A stretch of DNA of 64,000 nucleotides, taken from assembly GCA_951217055.1 (NCBI GenBank), contig OX578277.1:66372388-66436387 (forward strand). The letters run 5' to 3'. Of this stretch, positions 10,126 to 21,610 are shown in pieces (position 1 is the first letter of the stretch; the number at the start of each line of letters is the position of its first letter). Source of the DNA: Gerris lacustris (Eukaryota; Arthropoda; Insecta; Hemiptera; Gerridae). The notes beneath the pieces were generated by a model. That model saw only the letters and a program-made list of their open reading frames with translations, did no database searches and was not told the origin of the DNA. The translations under genes were made by a program, and so were the position numbers.

Positions 10126-13100
10126 TCAGCCTGAGCGGTGTTTTGTCAAGCCTCTATTCTTGCTGTTACAGTTGCCTTGAAGTTCCTTGTCAGACTGACT
10201 TGTAGTTACGCTGTTTAACGGGCCTTTCACAGCTGGACCCCAAAACTGTACAAATCAAAAACGTTTGTTTTCATTAGGAAATAAAAAATTTAAGAAACAA
10301 GTTTGCAAGTTGTGTTATTTAATACACGTATTGTGTTATTATTAAATTGTTTTCTACTTACACAAACACAGTTAACACTGTCGGGCCAAATAATAGAAAG
10401 GCTTCTTATCTCCAAATCTTCTAATCTAAAAAGCATAAGTACATTGAATCATTACGTAGAAAGGTACAATTAAATGATTACATATTCACTGTGTTATTTA
10501 AATATATTTTCATTGAATATATTCAAGTAAATTTACCTTTGCATGATAGTTTTCCTTTCAGCATAAGAGAAAGCAAGGCAAGTTGAAGCTGAAGTAAGAA
10601 GTTTCTTTATCTCGGACCTTGTACTCTGAATTAGATCCTTCATCCACAAACATTCATCTACAACTGTAACACGATAACAAATATTTACATTAATATAATA
10701 TTCTACTGAGCAGAGAAAATCACTGGAAAAAGTTATTTTAAGCTGATAACTACTGTTATCTAGGTAATTTATATCTACTTACTGTAGTGAATTGTATCGA
10801 GGATTAACTGAGGCAGGTCATTCAGATCTTGTGTCCTCTTAAGAGGAGTTCGGAGCATCTCCATAGTAACAACAATCAGCTCATCTAGTGAAGCCTCGTT
10901 TTGTTTTACCTGTTGACAATAACATCAATGAAATAAGTTTAGTGAAAAAAATAAATAGTGTCATATCATAATTTAAAACTTTATACGGAAACAATACAAA
11001 CCTTAAAAATGACATGTTGAATTTTGTTCTCGCGTTGAGTCAAGTCCAGGACAGATAGGACAATTTTACCCCTGGCTCCTTTAGTAATAGGGCTTCCTCC
11101 CACTGATTGTACGTAATAATCAATATTAGATTCATCCAGAGCAAGCATCTGCTCATAACTCCACCTGCTGAATATGGGCCAGTACTTGTGAAGCCTCAGG
11201 TCCTTCAACCATTTCCAAGTTCCTAAACATGAACAATAAGTACATTTATTTCTAATAACAAACAATAGAAATAAATAAGATTCATTAAAAGTGTAGAATA
11301 AACGAATAATGTGTCAGTATAAGTGTTAATGTAGATTATAATTTATTGGTATATATTTTACCCGCCATGCCAGGAGCAGGCGCCATTTCTAGGAGAGAAG
11401 ATCCCCTGTTCAATGAACTAGTTGCACGTAAGGCAGTGACAGCCACATCGTATCTCGATTTCAACGCTTCAGGATAACTAAACAAATATAAATAAAAATA
11501 CAATATAGAAAATCCATATTTAAGTATAATAACTTTGTTAATTAGATTTTCAATGAATACATAATGAACCAAATCTATTTTATTAATCAGCTAAAGCACT
11601 TACCTATATTTAAGAGAAGGTGTGTTGTTAACGATGAGTACCAGTGTAGAAGCCAACGTATGAGCTAGTTTTTGTTCTAGTGACTTCTCTAAGGCAGTCG
11701 TGATGATAGAGGCATAGGCAAGCTTGATTTCTTCATTAAGCAGACTGGATCTAGGCAGGTAATAGACTATTCCAGCAAGAGTTTGGACCACATCGTCCTC
11801 TTTGTACAACTTTTTTAAGAAACCTGTAAAAAATTGAGATTAAAATAATTTTTTTTTCTAACCATTTAATTTAGCTATATTTCGCTCTTATCTGGCGTCT
11901 TTATTTAAAGTTAAACAAGGATATACGCATGGGCGTAGCCAGGGGGGGGGCAGGGGGGGGGGCCATGGCCCCCCCCCTAGGCCGGCTCAACACTCAAAAA
12001 AAATACGATTATTATGCATATACAGGTTAAAATAAAAAATAAATAAATAAAAAGTAAAATTAATGCTGTATAATAATAATAATAATAATATATATATATA
12101 TTATTATTATTATTATACAAATTTATTTTATGTCTAGAGGGGGTCTTCAGGTAAAAAAATGTAAATCTCGTTTTAGTTGTCAAGTTACTACAGCTGTGGC
12201 GTGGCTGCACTGGTTTGGTTAGCATTGCTTTGATAAAAAAGATGCCTATGATAAGAAAAGAAGCTGGACAATAATTATGTTTTCCTTCTCTCAGCCAGTG
12301 GCGCACCCAAGGGGGGGGGGGGCACAGGGGGCCCGGGGCCTCCCCCCAAAGCTAAAGACCTGAAATTTAAGCAATTGCAGTTTCACAGCAGATTTATCCA
12401 TTGTTTATGTTGAATAAAAGGTTACAATATAAAACTTTTAGATCAAGTTTTTAATTAAATATTTTCTTGTTTTAAGGGTTCTTATTTTTTAATTCTACAG
12501 TTTTACTTTAATATATTAATTAAATTTAATTAAAATAGTTCGTAGCAGTCATTAGAATAGTTTTTAATTATCGAATAATTAATATTAATTAATTTGGAAA
12601 CGGGTTCAATTGTAGAATAAGATTTTAAAAATTGCAGATACCCGACCTTTCGCAAGGAAGACTATTTTTTGTATTTTTTGACTGGACTGTTAGATACCCT
12701 ACTATTTTTATTTGGTTATGGCTTTGCATAAAACTCAGTATGAGTATGGTTCTGCATATTTGATTCTTAAAAAACGATTAATTACTATTTATTTAAAATT
12801 TAAAATTAGAGAGGTAGTAGTTCAGACTCAGACAATATCTCATTGGAAACGCTAACGTCGCTTCAAATACTCTCTGCCCAATCTTAATGTGAACTATTTT
12901 ACATTAAGAGTAGATTTATAAATTTAAACAGCAAGTTTTCCTTAAAAAATCTATTTCAAATAAACAATTTTCCCTATAATTAATAGTGCTATTGAGTTTT
13001 TTTTTTTTTTAATTAAAATAAATCCTTTTGTAAATATTAATAATGGTACTGTCAGACTCTTGGCATTTTTAAGGAAAACACTTTTTTGGTTTTACATACA

Positions 13101-14143
13101 CCACACCACACACATATATATGTGTGTATATGAGTATATATACAGGGCTCGATTTGAGGCGGAACGGCGTTCCGGGACCTCTCTCTCTCTGATAAATAAA
13201 AAAAAATAATCGGCACTAAGATTTGCACTAAGAGTGTGGGTTTATGTCTAAAACTGTTAAAATTTCAAGATAAAAAGAACTTTTTATAAACTACGTTTTT
13301 AAATTTTCTATTGAATCGTATGTAATGTTGATATGTAATATAATTGTTATTGTTATATAATATATAATGTTAGTAAAAAAAAAAAAAAAATAGTTCCGAA
13401 TTTATTTACTTTACATAAATGACAACCATCTAGATAGCTGATCTTAAACCTATAAAAGGACAAATCTTTGTACAACTGGTCTCCCCAACACCAAATCTAA
13501 AGCGTGCCATCGATATATTTGAAATAATATAAATAATATAATCGATAAATAATATAATCGATATTTCCTGTTTTGCTGTCATTCACTGTTTATCTATCAC
13601 AAATTTGAGACCCGTCAAAATGAAGATTACGTAAATATGGGACATGGCAAAACAAATAAAATAACTTGCGGATTTTTTCCGAACTAACTTTCCGTACAGC
13701 GAAATTTGCTGAAAACCAATAAAATTCTGCTGAAAGATGGCTAAAAGTATTAAAATAATGCATTGTCATCGTGTTCTGAGCTATGCTAAAAGTTTCAATA
13801 GTCTAGCTATTCGGGAAGTTAGTTAGAAATCGAAATAAAAACGTAGTAAAAATGCTGTTTTTGAACGTTTATTTTTCAAATTTTTCCCGGGGGAGGACCC
13901 CGGACCCCCCTTCTATAGGGGGGGGGGGGGGGGGGGAAACGTAGGTTGTAGTTTAGGCACATATATATATATATATCCAAAAAAAATTAGCCCCCCCTAA
14001 AGGCAACCCTGGCTACGCCCATGGATATACGTACCGATATCATCAGCTGCAGCTTTGAGTTGGTCAATAGTCTCGCAATGACGTTCCCAAGACCTAACTT
14101 CTGGAACCATGAAGTAACCATAAAGCAATGTAGAACCAACCAT
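10126..14143 (-). CDS. smg-like: Smaug-like SAM/PHAT RNA-binding protein, copy 2 (complete, transposon in intron 1)
   Basis: Complete minus-strand gene of 8 coding exons: 14035-14143, 11604-11823, 11362-11477, 11002-11222, 10783-10909, 10537-10663, 10362-10425, 10126-10245 (TGA at 10126-10128). All introns are GT-AG and the frame joins without error to 367 codons. Residues 1-110 resemble the Smaug similarity regions (WERHCE; LYKEDDVV...NEEIKLAY). Residues 150-222 are a SAM domain with LRLHKY (157-162) and ITKGARGK (194-201), the basic surface by which Smaug/Vts1 SAM domains hold CNGG-loop hairpins. Residues 223-330 resemble the PHAT region (SLDELIVV...LRTPLKRT). Smaug proteins repress and destabilise cytoplasmic mRNAs with Cup and CCR4-NOT; that role is inferred. 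It is far shorter than Drosophila Smaug (about 1000 residues) because the central linker is missing. Only this copy has Leu at residue 204. Intron 1 is 2,211 bases because of a hAT-like insert. Confidence 0.8.
11928..14023. mobile_element. hAT-like non-autonomous transposon in intron 1 of Smaug-like copy 2
   Basis: Ends are a perfect 17-bp inverted repeat CATGGGCGTAGCCAGGG, with GATATACG duplicated on both sides (11920-11927 and 14024-14031). Units 1, 3 and 4 show the empty site. An 8-bp duplication and a YA-GGCGTAGCCAGG end fit the hAT superfamily. The 2,096-bp interior has no transposase ORF. It is rich in G and C runs next to both ends (11940-11980, 12310-12345, 13885-13936), plus an (AAT)n/(AT)n tract near 12070. 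CAGTGGCGCACCCAAGG at about 12296 and CAGGGCTCGATTT at about 13144 look like ends of nested elements, but no partner ends were found. Confidence 0.85.
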
Positions 14144-14236
14144 CTTGATATAAATATAACAGATGTGCACAAACAGAGAGGTTATAAAAAATTGGTAAGG
14201 GATGGTAGTTGTTGACTGAGCAAGTAAACTTAGCAA

Positions 14237-14272
14237 TGTCTGAAGTAGAGGTGCAACTGCTGGAGTATATAA
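14237..14272 (-). promoter_or_regulatory. TATA box and initiator of Smaug-like copy 2
   Basis: Minus-strand TATATA (14266-14271) with TCAGACA about 30 bases downstream (14237-14243), identical in layout to copy 1. The ATG is at 14143. Confidence 0.5.
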
Positions 14273-14701
14273 GCCCCTTAGGTACTTGGACCTGCCCCCT
14301 CCCCCATATCTTAAACCAATCACATTCCTTCATTGAGCCCCCAACTATTATTAAAACCCTATTTTAAAAAATGTATAATATAATTAAATATCTTCATTAT
14401 TCACTATACTATAGTATTTTTAAAAAACATATTAATGTTGAAAATGGTTTTATTTAATTGAATAGAAAAATAAATATATCTTATTATTATTATGTTTAAC
14501 GCGATGATATTAAAGAGTATGAAAGACTTTGTTTACAGTTAACTCTAATACCCGACATTATACTTAATAATAATTTAAAGAACTGAATATATTTAAAAGC
14601 AGGGGGCGTACTGCTTTTATTAATGTATGCCTATTTTAGAAAAGTAAATATATAAATATCCTATATATGACCGCAAAACTTGTTTTATCAATCTGCTTAT
14701 G

Positions 14702-15008
14702 ACATATTAAAACAAAAGAGTAGGCCTAAAATATCTGTCATTTTGAGACAAATTTACAACTCAAATGCTTTGTTATCAGTGAGTAGTTCAATTATTTAAT
14801 TTATTATTGTAACCATGGAATAAACAATAGTAAAAGTCGATATGGAAGTCAATAAATTTTGTATAAAGAGGGGGGGGGGGAATAGTAATAATTAATTATA
14901 TATGTCATTTAATTCCTTTAATAGGTAATAAATAGTTCAAAATAATTTAAAAATACAAACAAAAAAAATAATTATTATAAAGCTGAATAAAAAAAAAAAA
15001 ATTTAAGG
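14702..15008. repeat. ~310-bp segment present in units 2a, 3 and 4, absent in unit 1 and 2b
   Basis: In unit 1 (about 1420) and at about 17868 the flanks are directly joined (CTTATGA to GAATTG). Here ~307 bases lie between them, with a run of about ten G near 14870 and several A-tracts. No clear target duplication or terminal repeats are seen, so insertion in one lineage and deletion in the other are equally possible. Copies: 28205-28512 and 42918-43226. Confidence 0.6.
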
Positions 15009-15462
15009 AATTGTAATCTCAAAGCTATCTAGAAATTAGTCTAATTTATGTAAATGTAATGTTATTTATTTTTTAGTTTTCTAAGTTTATTGACTAATTA
15101 TGTATTTTTAATGTCAGTTATACGAACTCCATAGAATAGAAATGTACATATTTCATCAAACAATTATACAAAGGTACCTGTATTAGAATATTGACATTAT
15201 AATTAATATGTTGTAACATATGTTAAATATAAATATAATAAATTATGTTATAACCTGACATTTCCTATATAAAAGGAAGTTTTTATTGTAATATATTTAT
15301 TTAAAATATATAACATCCCAAATGACCCACCTCGCCGCTTGAGGAGGCAGTGGCCCGGAGACATACTAAGAATGTGATTAATTATTGAAAATTACTTTTA
15401 TTATTATTCCTAATTCTTATTATTGTAATCATAATTTTAATTCTCATGCCTAAAGGAGTAGT

Positions 15463-15575
15463 TAATGGACTACTACGTTTTTCAAGTAATTCAATGCCCG
15501 AAGAAAACTTGTATCATTAACACTTATAACATTTATATATGTAGTTGTGTTACTCAATAAAGTGGGGGAAAAAAA

Positions 15576-15637
<62 letters not shown>
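15463..15637 (+). repeat. Retroposed 3' tail with poly(A) and (AT)n, unit 2a
   Basis: Same AATAAA-containing 3' end as at 2134, here followed by a pure A-run of about 24 and a long (AT)n run. Upstream, unit 2a lacks the stretch between ATTTCATCAAACAA and TTATACAAAGG that other units keep (for example 1572-1837 in unit 1). Confidence 0.6.
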
Positions 15638-15640
<3 letters not shown>

Positions 15641-16500
15641 GTAACGCGAGTGGATAAACGATATTTTTCGTTTTCTGATTTGGTGTGTAGAGTTTACGGA
15701 GTTCCTACTCTGGAGCAAGCAACATAATATAGTTGACCATGCGAAAAACAATAATTTAAATAACTTTTCAATAATTTTTAACGAAATAACACTTTTTCCC
15801 CTGCTTTTCCATTTTACCCCCCTCTTATATAAAAATATAACAAAAGTGTATGTAGGTGTACTTTTAGGTAATATTTTTACCCAAATGTTTTTTATTCAAA
15901 TCGGATCAAAAATGTAAATATTTCTAATTTTAAATAGAACATTTTTTTCCCTGTGTTTCATTTTTCCCCCCTCTTATATAAAAATATGACAAAAGTGTAC
16001 ATAACAACAATTACTTTATTCTTAAAGAGCTTTCCAGCGACCTGCATCATTAAGGGTGTATACTATTCTGACTTTTGTACCCTGTACCCCGTAACTCTGA
16101 GTACGGAATTTAAATCATATTCATTTAAATTTAGTTTTTAATTTGGAAATCATAAAAACAATCTCTATGAAAAAAATGCATTGATCAAAACAAATACATT
16201 TTTTTACCTAAACCTCAGCATAAAATATATACATTAGGTAGCATTTGTACCCAAAAATACTAAATGTACACAAATTATTTTACAATCGAGTTCCTGGCAT
16301 CAAATTAAGCACGTATACCAATTTTCATTCAAATCTTGTCAAATTAATTAATATTTATAATTTTTATTTAAAAATAATTTATTTTCCTGTTTTTCCTTTT
16401 TACCCCCCTCTTATGTGAAAATATGACAAAAGTGTACATAACAACAATTACTTCACTCTTAAAGAGCTTTCCAACAACATGCATCATGCAGGATATAGGA
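15638..16500 (+). repeat. Dispersed repeat modules, unit 2a
   Basis: Homologous to 2327-3245, with a small deletion after about 15888 that removes the TATACAAATTATTATTATTAT stretch kept in the other units. Non-coding. Confidence 0.65.
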
Positions 16501-16845
16501 GAATGTACTCCAAAACGGGATAGCTAGTGTTTTATTTAAATTTGGTGTTTAATTTTCTCTATTTTTATTACACACAATTAAAATAGCTTTACTGTATGCA
16601 CTTTAGTTGCTTTAGTCTTGCACTTTAGTTGTGTTTTTATACACATTTTCGGTAAAAGAAGTCAAACATTTGGGTAAATAAATTAACATCACGTAACACT
16701 ATATATTTGTTTGAAATATGAAACAAAATTGATAGGAACAACGAATAAACATGGAACATTAGAAAAAGTTAGAATGATTTAAAAAAAAAGAAAATCTTCA
16801 CTGGAAGTTATGATTCATTTTAAAAGCTAAAATTACATTTTTAAA

Positions 16846-17316
16846 AAGAAAATAAAAATAATTTTATCAACAGGAAAAAGCTCCAAGGAAGGCTGTCTAT
16901 TTCCACATAGAACAAAAATAACATAAAAAAGAGTCATCTTTTTCATCTGCTCCGGCGCAAGCTTTGTGAGTCCAACCTTGGCAACTCGAGCACTGTATCA
17001 AGCCTTCTCAGGATTTTGGTTCAAGATGGAGGTCGGGTAAAACGGGATCCAACGAAACTCTCTCCTGTTTTCGGCATCAACAAAGTGTCTTGCCCGACTG
17101 TGATGTTTTTCAAAACAAACATGGCTGATGCCTGAACTGAAACTCGCTAGCTTTAGTTTTACGCACCAAATGTTCGTTAAAAACCATACAACAAAATATA
17201 ATACTTACCGGAATTGCATCCACTGAAGAACAAGACCGATGAGAGTATTTGTGAAACACAATAAAGGCTGATGCTTGCAAAAATCTTGACTAAAAACTTT
17301 CTAAAATTCTCTTTCA
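16846..17316 (-). pseudogene. Unrecognised conserved ORF, copy 2a, broken by a nonsense codon
   Basis: Homologous to 3579-4062. On the minus strand the codon at 16998-17000 is TGA where intact copies have GGA (Gly, in the EKAGYSAR stretch). The same change is present in unit 3 (36794-36796). It also has ACAACAAAATA instead of ACAATAAATA in the intron, shared with unit 3. The rest of the frame is kept, so the break is recent or was spread by conversion. Confidence 0.5.
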
Positions 17317-17319
17317 AAT

Positions 17320-18578
17320 TTAGTATAATGTCATCTCCAGTAAAGGTGTAGAAAAGATGCGTTGATTAAAAACATTATGAGACGTTTTAAATTTATTATA
17401 ATTCACTCTTACAGTCACGTTATTTATTTTTATTCGTAAATGTATTTGTTGTCTAAGTGTAATTAAGTTTTGTGATAGTGTTAGATCTAATTTAATTTTT
17501 AAATTGTAATGACCCCCAATTTTGACTCTCTCCAATGGAGACAGAATTTCAAATTGTGTTAGAGATTACAGGCTGGATTTCAATTGAAAGAAAGTTTGTA
17601 ACGACTGAAGATGTTAAAAAATGTATACAAATTTTATTTATAAGAAAAAAATTAAAAAATAAATTCATTTATGGTTCTATAACTTTTTAAAAAACTTTTT
17701 AAACTTATCTGACTTCAGGAAACTTGCTCATTTACTAACTTTTCGATTAATATTAATATAATAACCTATTTCTGCTTTTATTAATGTATGCCTATTTTAG
17801 AAAAGTATATATATAAATATCCTATATATGACCACAAAACTTGTTTTATCAATCTGCTTATGAGAATTGTAATCTCAAAGCTATCTAGAAATTAGTCTAA
17901 TTTATGTAAATGTAATGTTATTTATTTTTTAGTTTTCTAAGTTTATTGACTAATTATGTATTTTTAATGTCAGTTATACGAACTCCATAGAATAGAAATG
18001 TACATATTTCATCAAACAATAAATATATATATATAAATGATTCATTATTTAGTATAATAAAAAATTATTTAGTATTTAAAATAAATTTATGTTGGACATT
18101 TTTTGTTTCCATAGTGAATGAAAAATAAATATGCCTCATTTTTTGAACGTGACGAGAGTACAATGTATGAAAGTCTGATATTCGACATTGTAGTTTGTAA
18201 TAATTTAAATGAACCAATGAATGAAAATTGGAAGTAAAACTCCCTGGGTTTATGGTGTAGATAAGGTTAATATTACTTTATACAAAGGTACCTGTATTAG
18301 AACATTGACATTATAATTAATATGTTGTAACATATGTTAAATATAAATATAATAAATTATGTTATAACCTGACATTTCCTATATAAAAGGAAGTTTTTAT
18401 TGTAATATATTTATTTAAAATATATAACATCCCAAATGACCCACCTCGCCGCTTGAGGAGGCAGTGGCCCGGAGACTTACTAAGAATGTGATTAATTATA
18501 GTATATTACTTTTATTATTATTCCTAATTCTTATTATTGTAATCATAATTTTAATTCTCATGCCTAAAGGAGTAGTTA
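17320..18578. other. AT-rich spacer with recombinant junction at 17773
   Basis: Up to about 17772 the sequence follows the unit at the position equivalent to 4519 in unit 1. After that it follows the position equivalent to 1328. The second part (2b) lacks the ~310-bp segment of 2a. No gene is seen. Confidence 0.7.
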
Positions 18579-18689
18579 ATGGACTACTACGTTTTTCAAG
18601 TAATTCAATGCCCGAAGAAAACTTGTATCATTAACACTTATAACATTTATATATGTAGTTGTGTTACTCAATAAAGTGGGGGAAAAAAA

Positions 18690-18746
<57 letters not shown>
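18579..18746 (+). repeat. Retroposed 3' tail with poly(A) and (AT)n, unit 2b
   Basis: Same AATAAA 3' end as at 2134, with about 24 A and an (AT)n run ending at ATACTAGCTGGGTACCCGTG. This is the left border of the six-fold repeat array. Confidence 0.6.
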
Positions 18747-20695
18747 TAGCTGGGTACCCGTGCTTCGCTAAGGAGTGTTATTATAATTAGATAAGTTTAT
18801 AAACAACCATAATGAAACATAAATTATTTTACTATGCAAGAATATCTAGATTCTATCTCTCCCACCTATTTCTATACCCACTCCTCTCCTCATTGATAAG
18901 CTAATTACAAATGTCCTAAATTCGCCCCCCCCCCCTAAATTAAAATATGACTAAACTGTACATAAAAACTATTACTGTTCTCTTAAAGAGCTTTTGCATC
19001 ATGAAGGGTATTCATTACATTGACCCCGTATTCATTACTTGTACCATACCTCTGTGTACCAAACTTAAATTTGGAAAATTCATGTAGGCTGTAATTTTCC
19101 CCTTGCTTTGAAGGACAAGTGGGCAAATTTTTATTGACATCGAACTAAAACTGTAGATTTGTATAAAGAACATACTCACACATACGTTGATTTTTATATA
19201 TATAGCTATAAATTTCCATTTTACCCCCTCCTAAATAAAATTGTTCATAACAACAATTACTTTTCTCTTAAAGTGCTTTTCAACGATATGCATCATATGA
19301 AGGGAATCCATTACTTTGACACTTTTACACCGTACCCCTTTGTACCAACATTTAAATTACGAAAATTCATGTAGACAGTGACCTCCCCCTTGCTTTGAAG
19401 GGAAAGTGAGTAAATATTCATCAAATTGAGATAAAACTGTAGATTTGTATAAAAGACATACCTCATACAGACACTCTTCTTTTTATATAAGATATAGCTA
19501 TATTTTTCCATTTTACCCCCTCCTAAATGAAAACACATATGACAAAACTGTACATAACAACAATTAATGTAATCTTAAAGAGCTTTTCAACGATATCCAT
19601 CATAAAGGGTATTCAGTCCTTTGACCCCGTATTCATTATTGTACCCTGTTTCCTGTGTACCAAAATTTAAATTTCGAAAATTCATGTAGACACTGATTTT
19701 TTCTTCCTTTGAAGGTCAAGTGTGCATTTTTTGATCGAGATCGGACTAAAACTATGGATTTGTATAAAGAACATACACACATACGTTGACTTTTAAATAT
19801 ATTTTTCCATTTACCCCCTAAATGCACGTAAAAACAATTATTGTACTCTTAAAGAGCTATTCAACACTATGCATCATGAAGGGATTTCAACTTTGACATT
19901 TGTACCCCGTACCCCTGTGTACCAAAACTTAAATTTTGAACATTTATGTAGACAGAGATCTTCCCCTTGCTTTGAAGGTCAGGTGAGCAAATTTTCATCG
20001 AGATCGAATTAAAACTGTTGATTTGTATAAAGAACATAAACACACTCACACATCCGTTGACTTTTATAGCTATAGATATACATTTCCATTTTACCCCCCT
20101 CCTAAATAAAAATATGACAAAAACGTACTTAACAACAATTACTGTACTCTTAAAAAGCTTTTCAACGATATGCATCATGAAGGGTATCCATTACTTTGAC
20201 ATTTGTACCCCGTACCTCTGTGTACCAAAATTTTAATTTCGGAAAATGATGTAGGCAGTGACCTTCACCTTGTTTGGAAGAAAAAGAGTGTAAATATTCA
20301 TCAAATTGGGATAAAACTGTAGATTTGTATAAAAGACATTCTCTTATATAGATACTCTTCTTTCTATATATAGATATAGTTATATTTTCCATTTTACCTC
20401 CCTCCTAAATGAAAATATGACAAAACTATACATAACAACAATTACTGTACCCTTAAAGAGCTTTTCAACGATATGCATCATGAAGGGTATTCATTACTTT
20501 GACCCCGTATTTATTACTTGTACCCCGTACCCCTGTGTACCAAAATTGAAATTTCGAAACTTCATGTAGACCTTGATTGTTTCCTTGCTTTGAAGGTCAA
20601 GTGTGCAAATTTTCATCGAGATCGGGCTAAAACTGTAGATTTGTATAAAGAACAAACACACACACACACATACGTTGACTTTTATATATATAGAT
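18747..20695 (+). repeat. Six-fold imperfect ~300-bp repeat array, private to unit 2b
   Basis: Six diverged copies spaced about 290-320 bp, anchored by CGTTGACTTTTATA-like ends near 19184, 19470, 19775, 20055, 20345 and 20665. Each has CATTTTACCCCC, ACATAACAACAATTAC, CTTAAAGAGCTTTTCAACGA, CATCATGAAGGGTAT and GTACCCCGTACC in that order. It starts with CTAGCTGGGTACCCGTG and TTCGCTAAGG and replaces the end of the (AT)n run that is simple in other units. This is a tandemly expanded relative of the dispersed module family. Short ORFs here are by-products. Confidence 0.75.
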
Positions 20696-21610
20696 ATATA
20701 TATAAAGGTAACGCGAGTGGATAAACGATATTTTTCGTTTTCTGATTTGGTGTGTAGAGTTTACGGAGTTCCTACTCTGGAGCAAGCAACATAATATAGT
20801 TGACCATGCGAAAAACAATAATTTAAATAACTTTTCAATAATTTTTAACGAAATAACACTTTTTCCCCTGCTTTTCCATTTTACCCCCCTCTTATATAAA
20901 AATATAACAAAAGTGTATGTAGGTGTACTTTTAGGTAACATTTTTACCCAAATGTATACAAATTATTATTATTATAATCGAGTTGCTGGCATCATATAAA
21001 GCACGTGTACCAATTTTTATTCAAATCGGATCAAAAATGTAAATATTTCTAATTTTAAATAGAACATTTTTTTTCCCTGTGTTTCATTTTTCCCCCCTCT
21101 TATATAAAAATATGACAAAAGTGTACATAACAACAATTACTTTATTCTTAAAGAGCTTTCCAGCGACCTGCATCATTAAGGGTGTATACTATTCTGACTT
21201 TTGTACCCTGTACCCCGTAACTCTGAGTACGGAATTTAAATCATATTCATTTAAATTTAGTTTTTAATTTGGAAATCATAAAAACAATCTCTATGAAAAA
21301 AATGCATTGATCAAAACAAATACATTTTTTTACCTAAACCTCAGCATAAAATATATACATTAGGTAGCATTTGTACCCAAAAATACTAAATGTACACAAA
21401 TTATTTTACAATCGAGTTCCTGGCATCAAATTAAGCACGTATACCAATTTTCATTCAAATCTTGTCAAATTAATTAATATTTATAATTTTTATTTAAAAA
21501 TAATTTATTTTCCTGTTTTTCCTTTTTACCCCCCTCTTATGTGAAAATATGACAAAAGTGTACATAACAACAATTACTTCACTCTTAAAGAGCTTTCCAA
21601 CAACATGCAT
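20696..21610 (+). repeat. Dispersed repeat modules, unit 2b
   Basis: Homologous to 2327-3245 and nearly identical to the copies in units 3 and 4. It follows the six-fold array after a short TATATA run. Confidence 0.68.

Larger units (their letters stand above)
1..11180. repeat. Tandem array unit 1
   Basis: The sequence starting at position 1, inside the SAM exon of the Smaug-like gene, starts again at 11181, 26788 and 41504 with near identity. This unit is 11,180 bases long. About 8.4 kb remains after removing its private TIR element at 6698-9446. Order from left: gene exons, promoter, retroposed tail plus (AT)n, dispersed-repeat modules, unrecognised conserved ORF, long AT-rich spacer, TIR element, then the 3' half of the next gene copy. 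It lacks the ~310-bp segment that units 2a, 3 and 4 carry at the position equivalent to 1420. The choice of unit boundary is arbitrary. Confidence 0.93.

Noticed and set aside
15545..15751. ORFs rich in Tyr-Ile repeats around the microsatellites
   Set aside because: They are translations of (AT)n and A-runs.
19159..20392. Several 60-100 codon ORFs on both strands in the six-fold array
   Set aside because: They recur with the repeat period, overlap on both strands and have no domain; by-products of the repeat.
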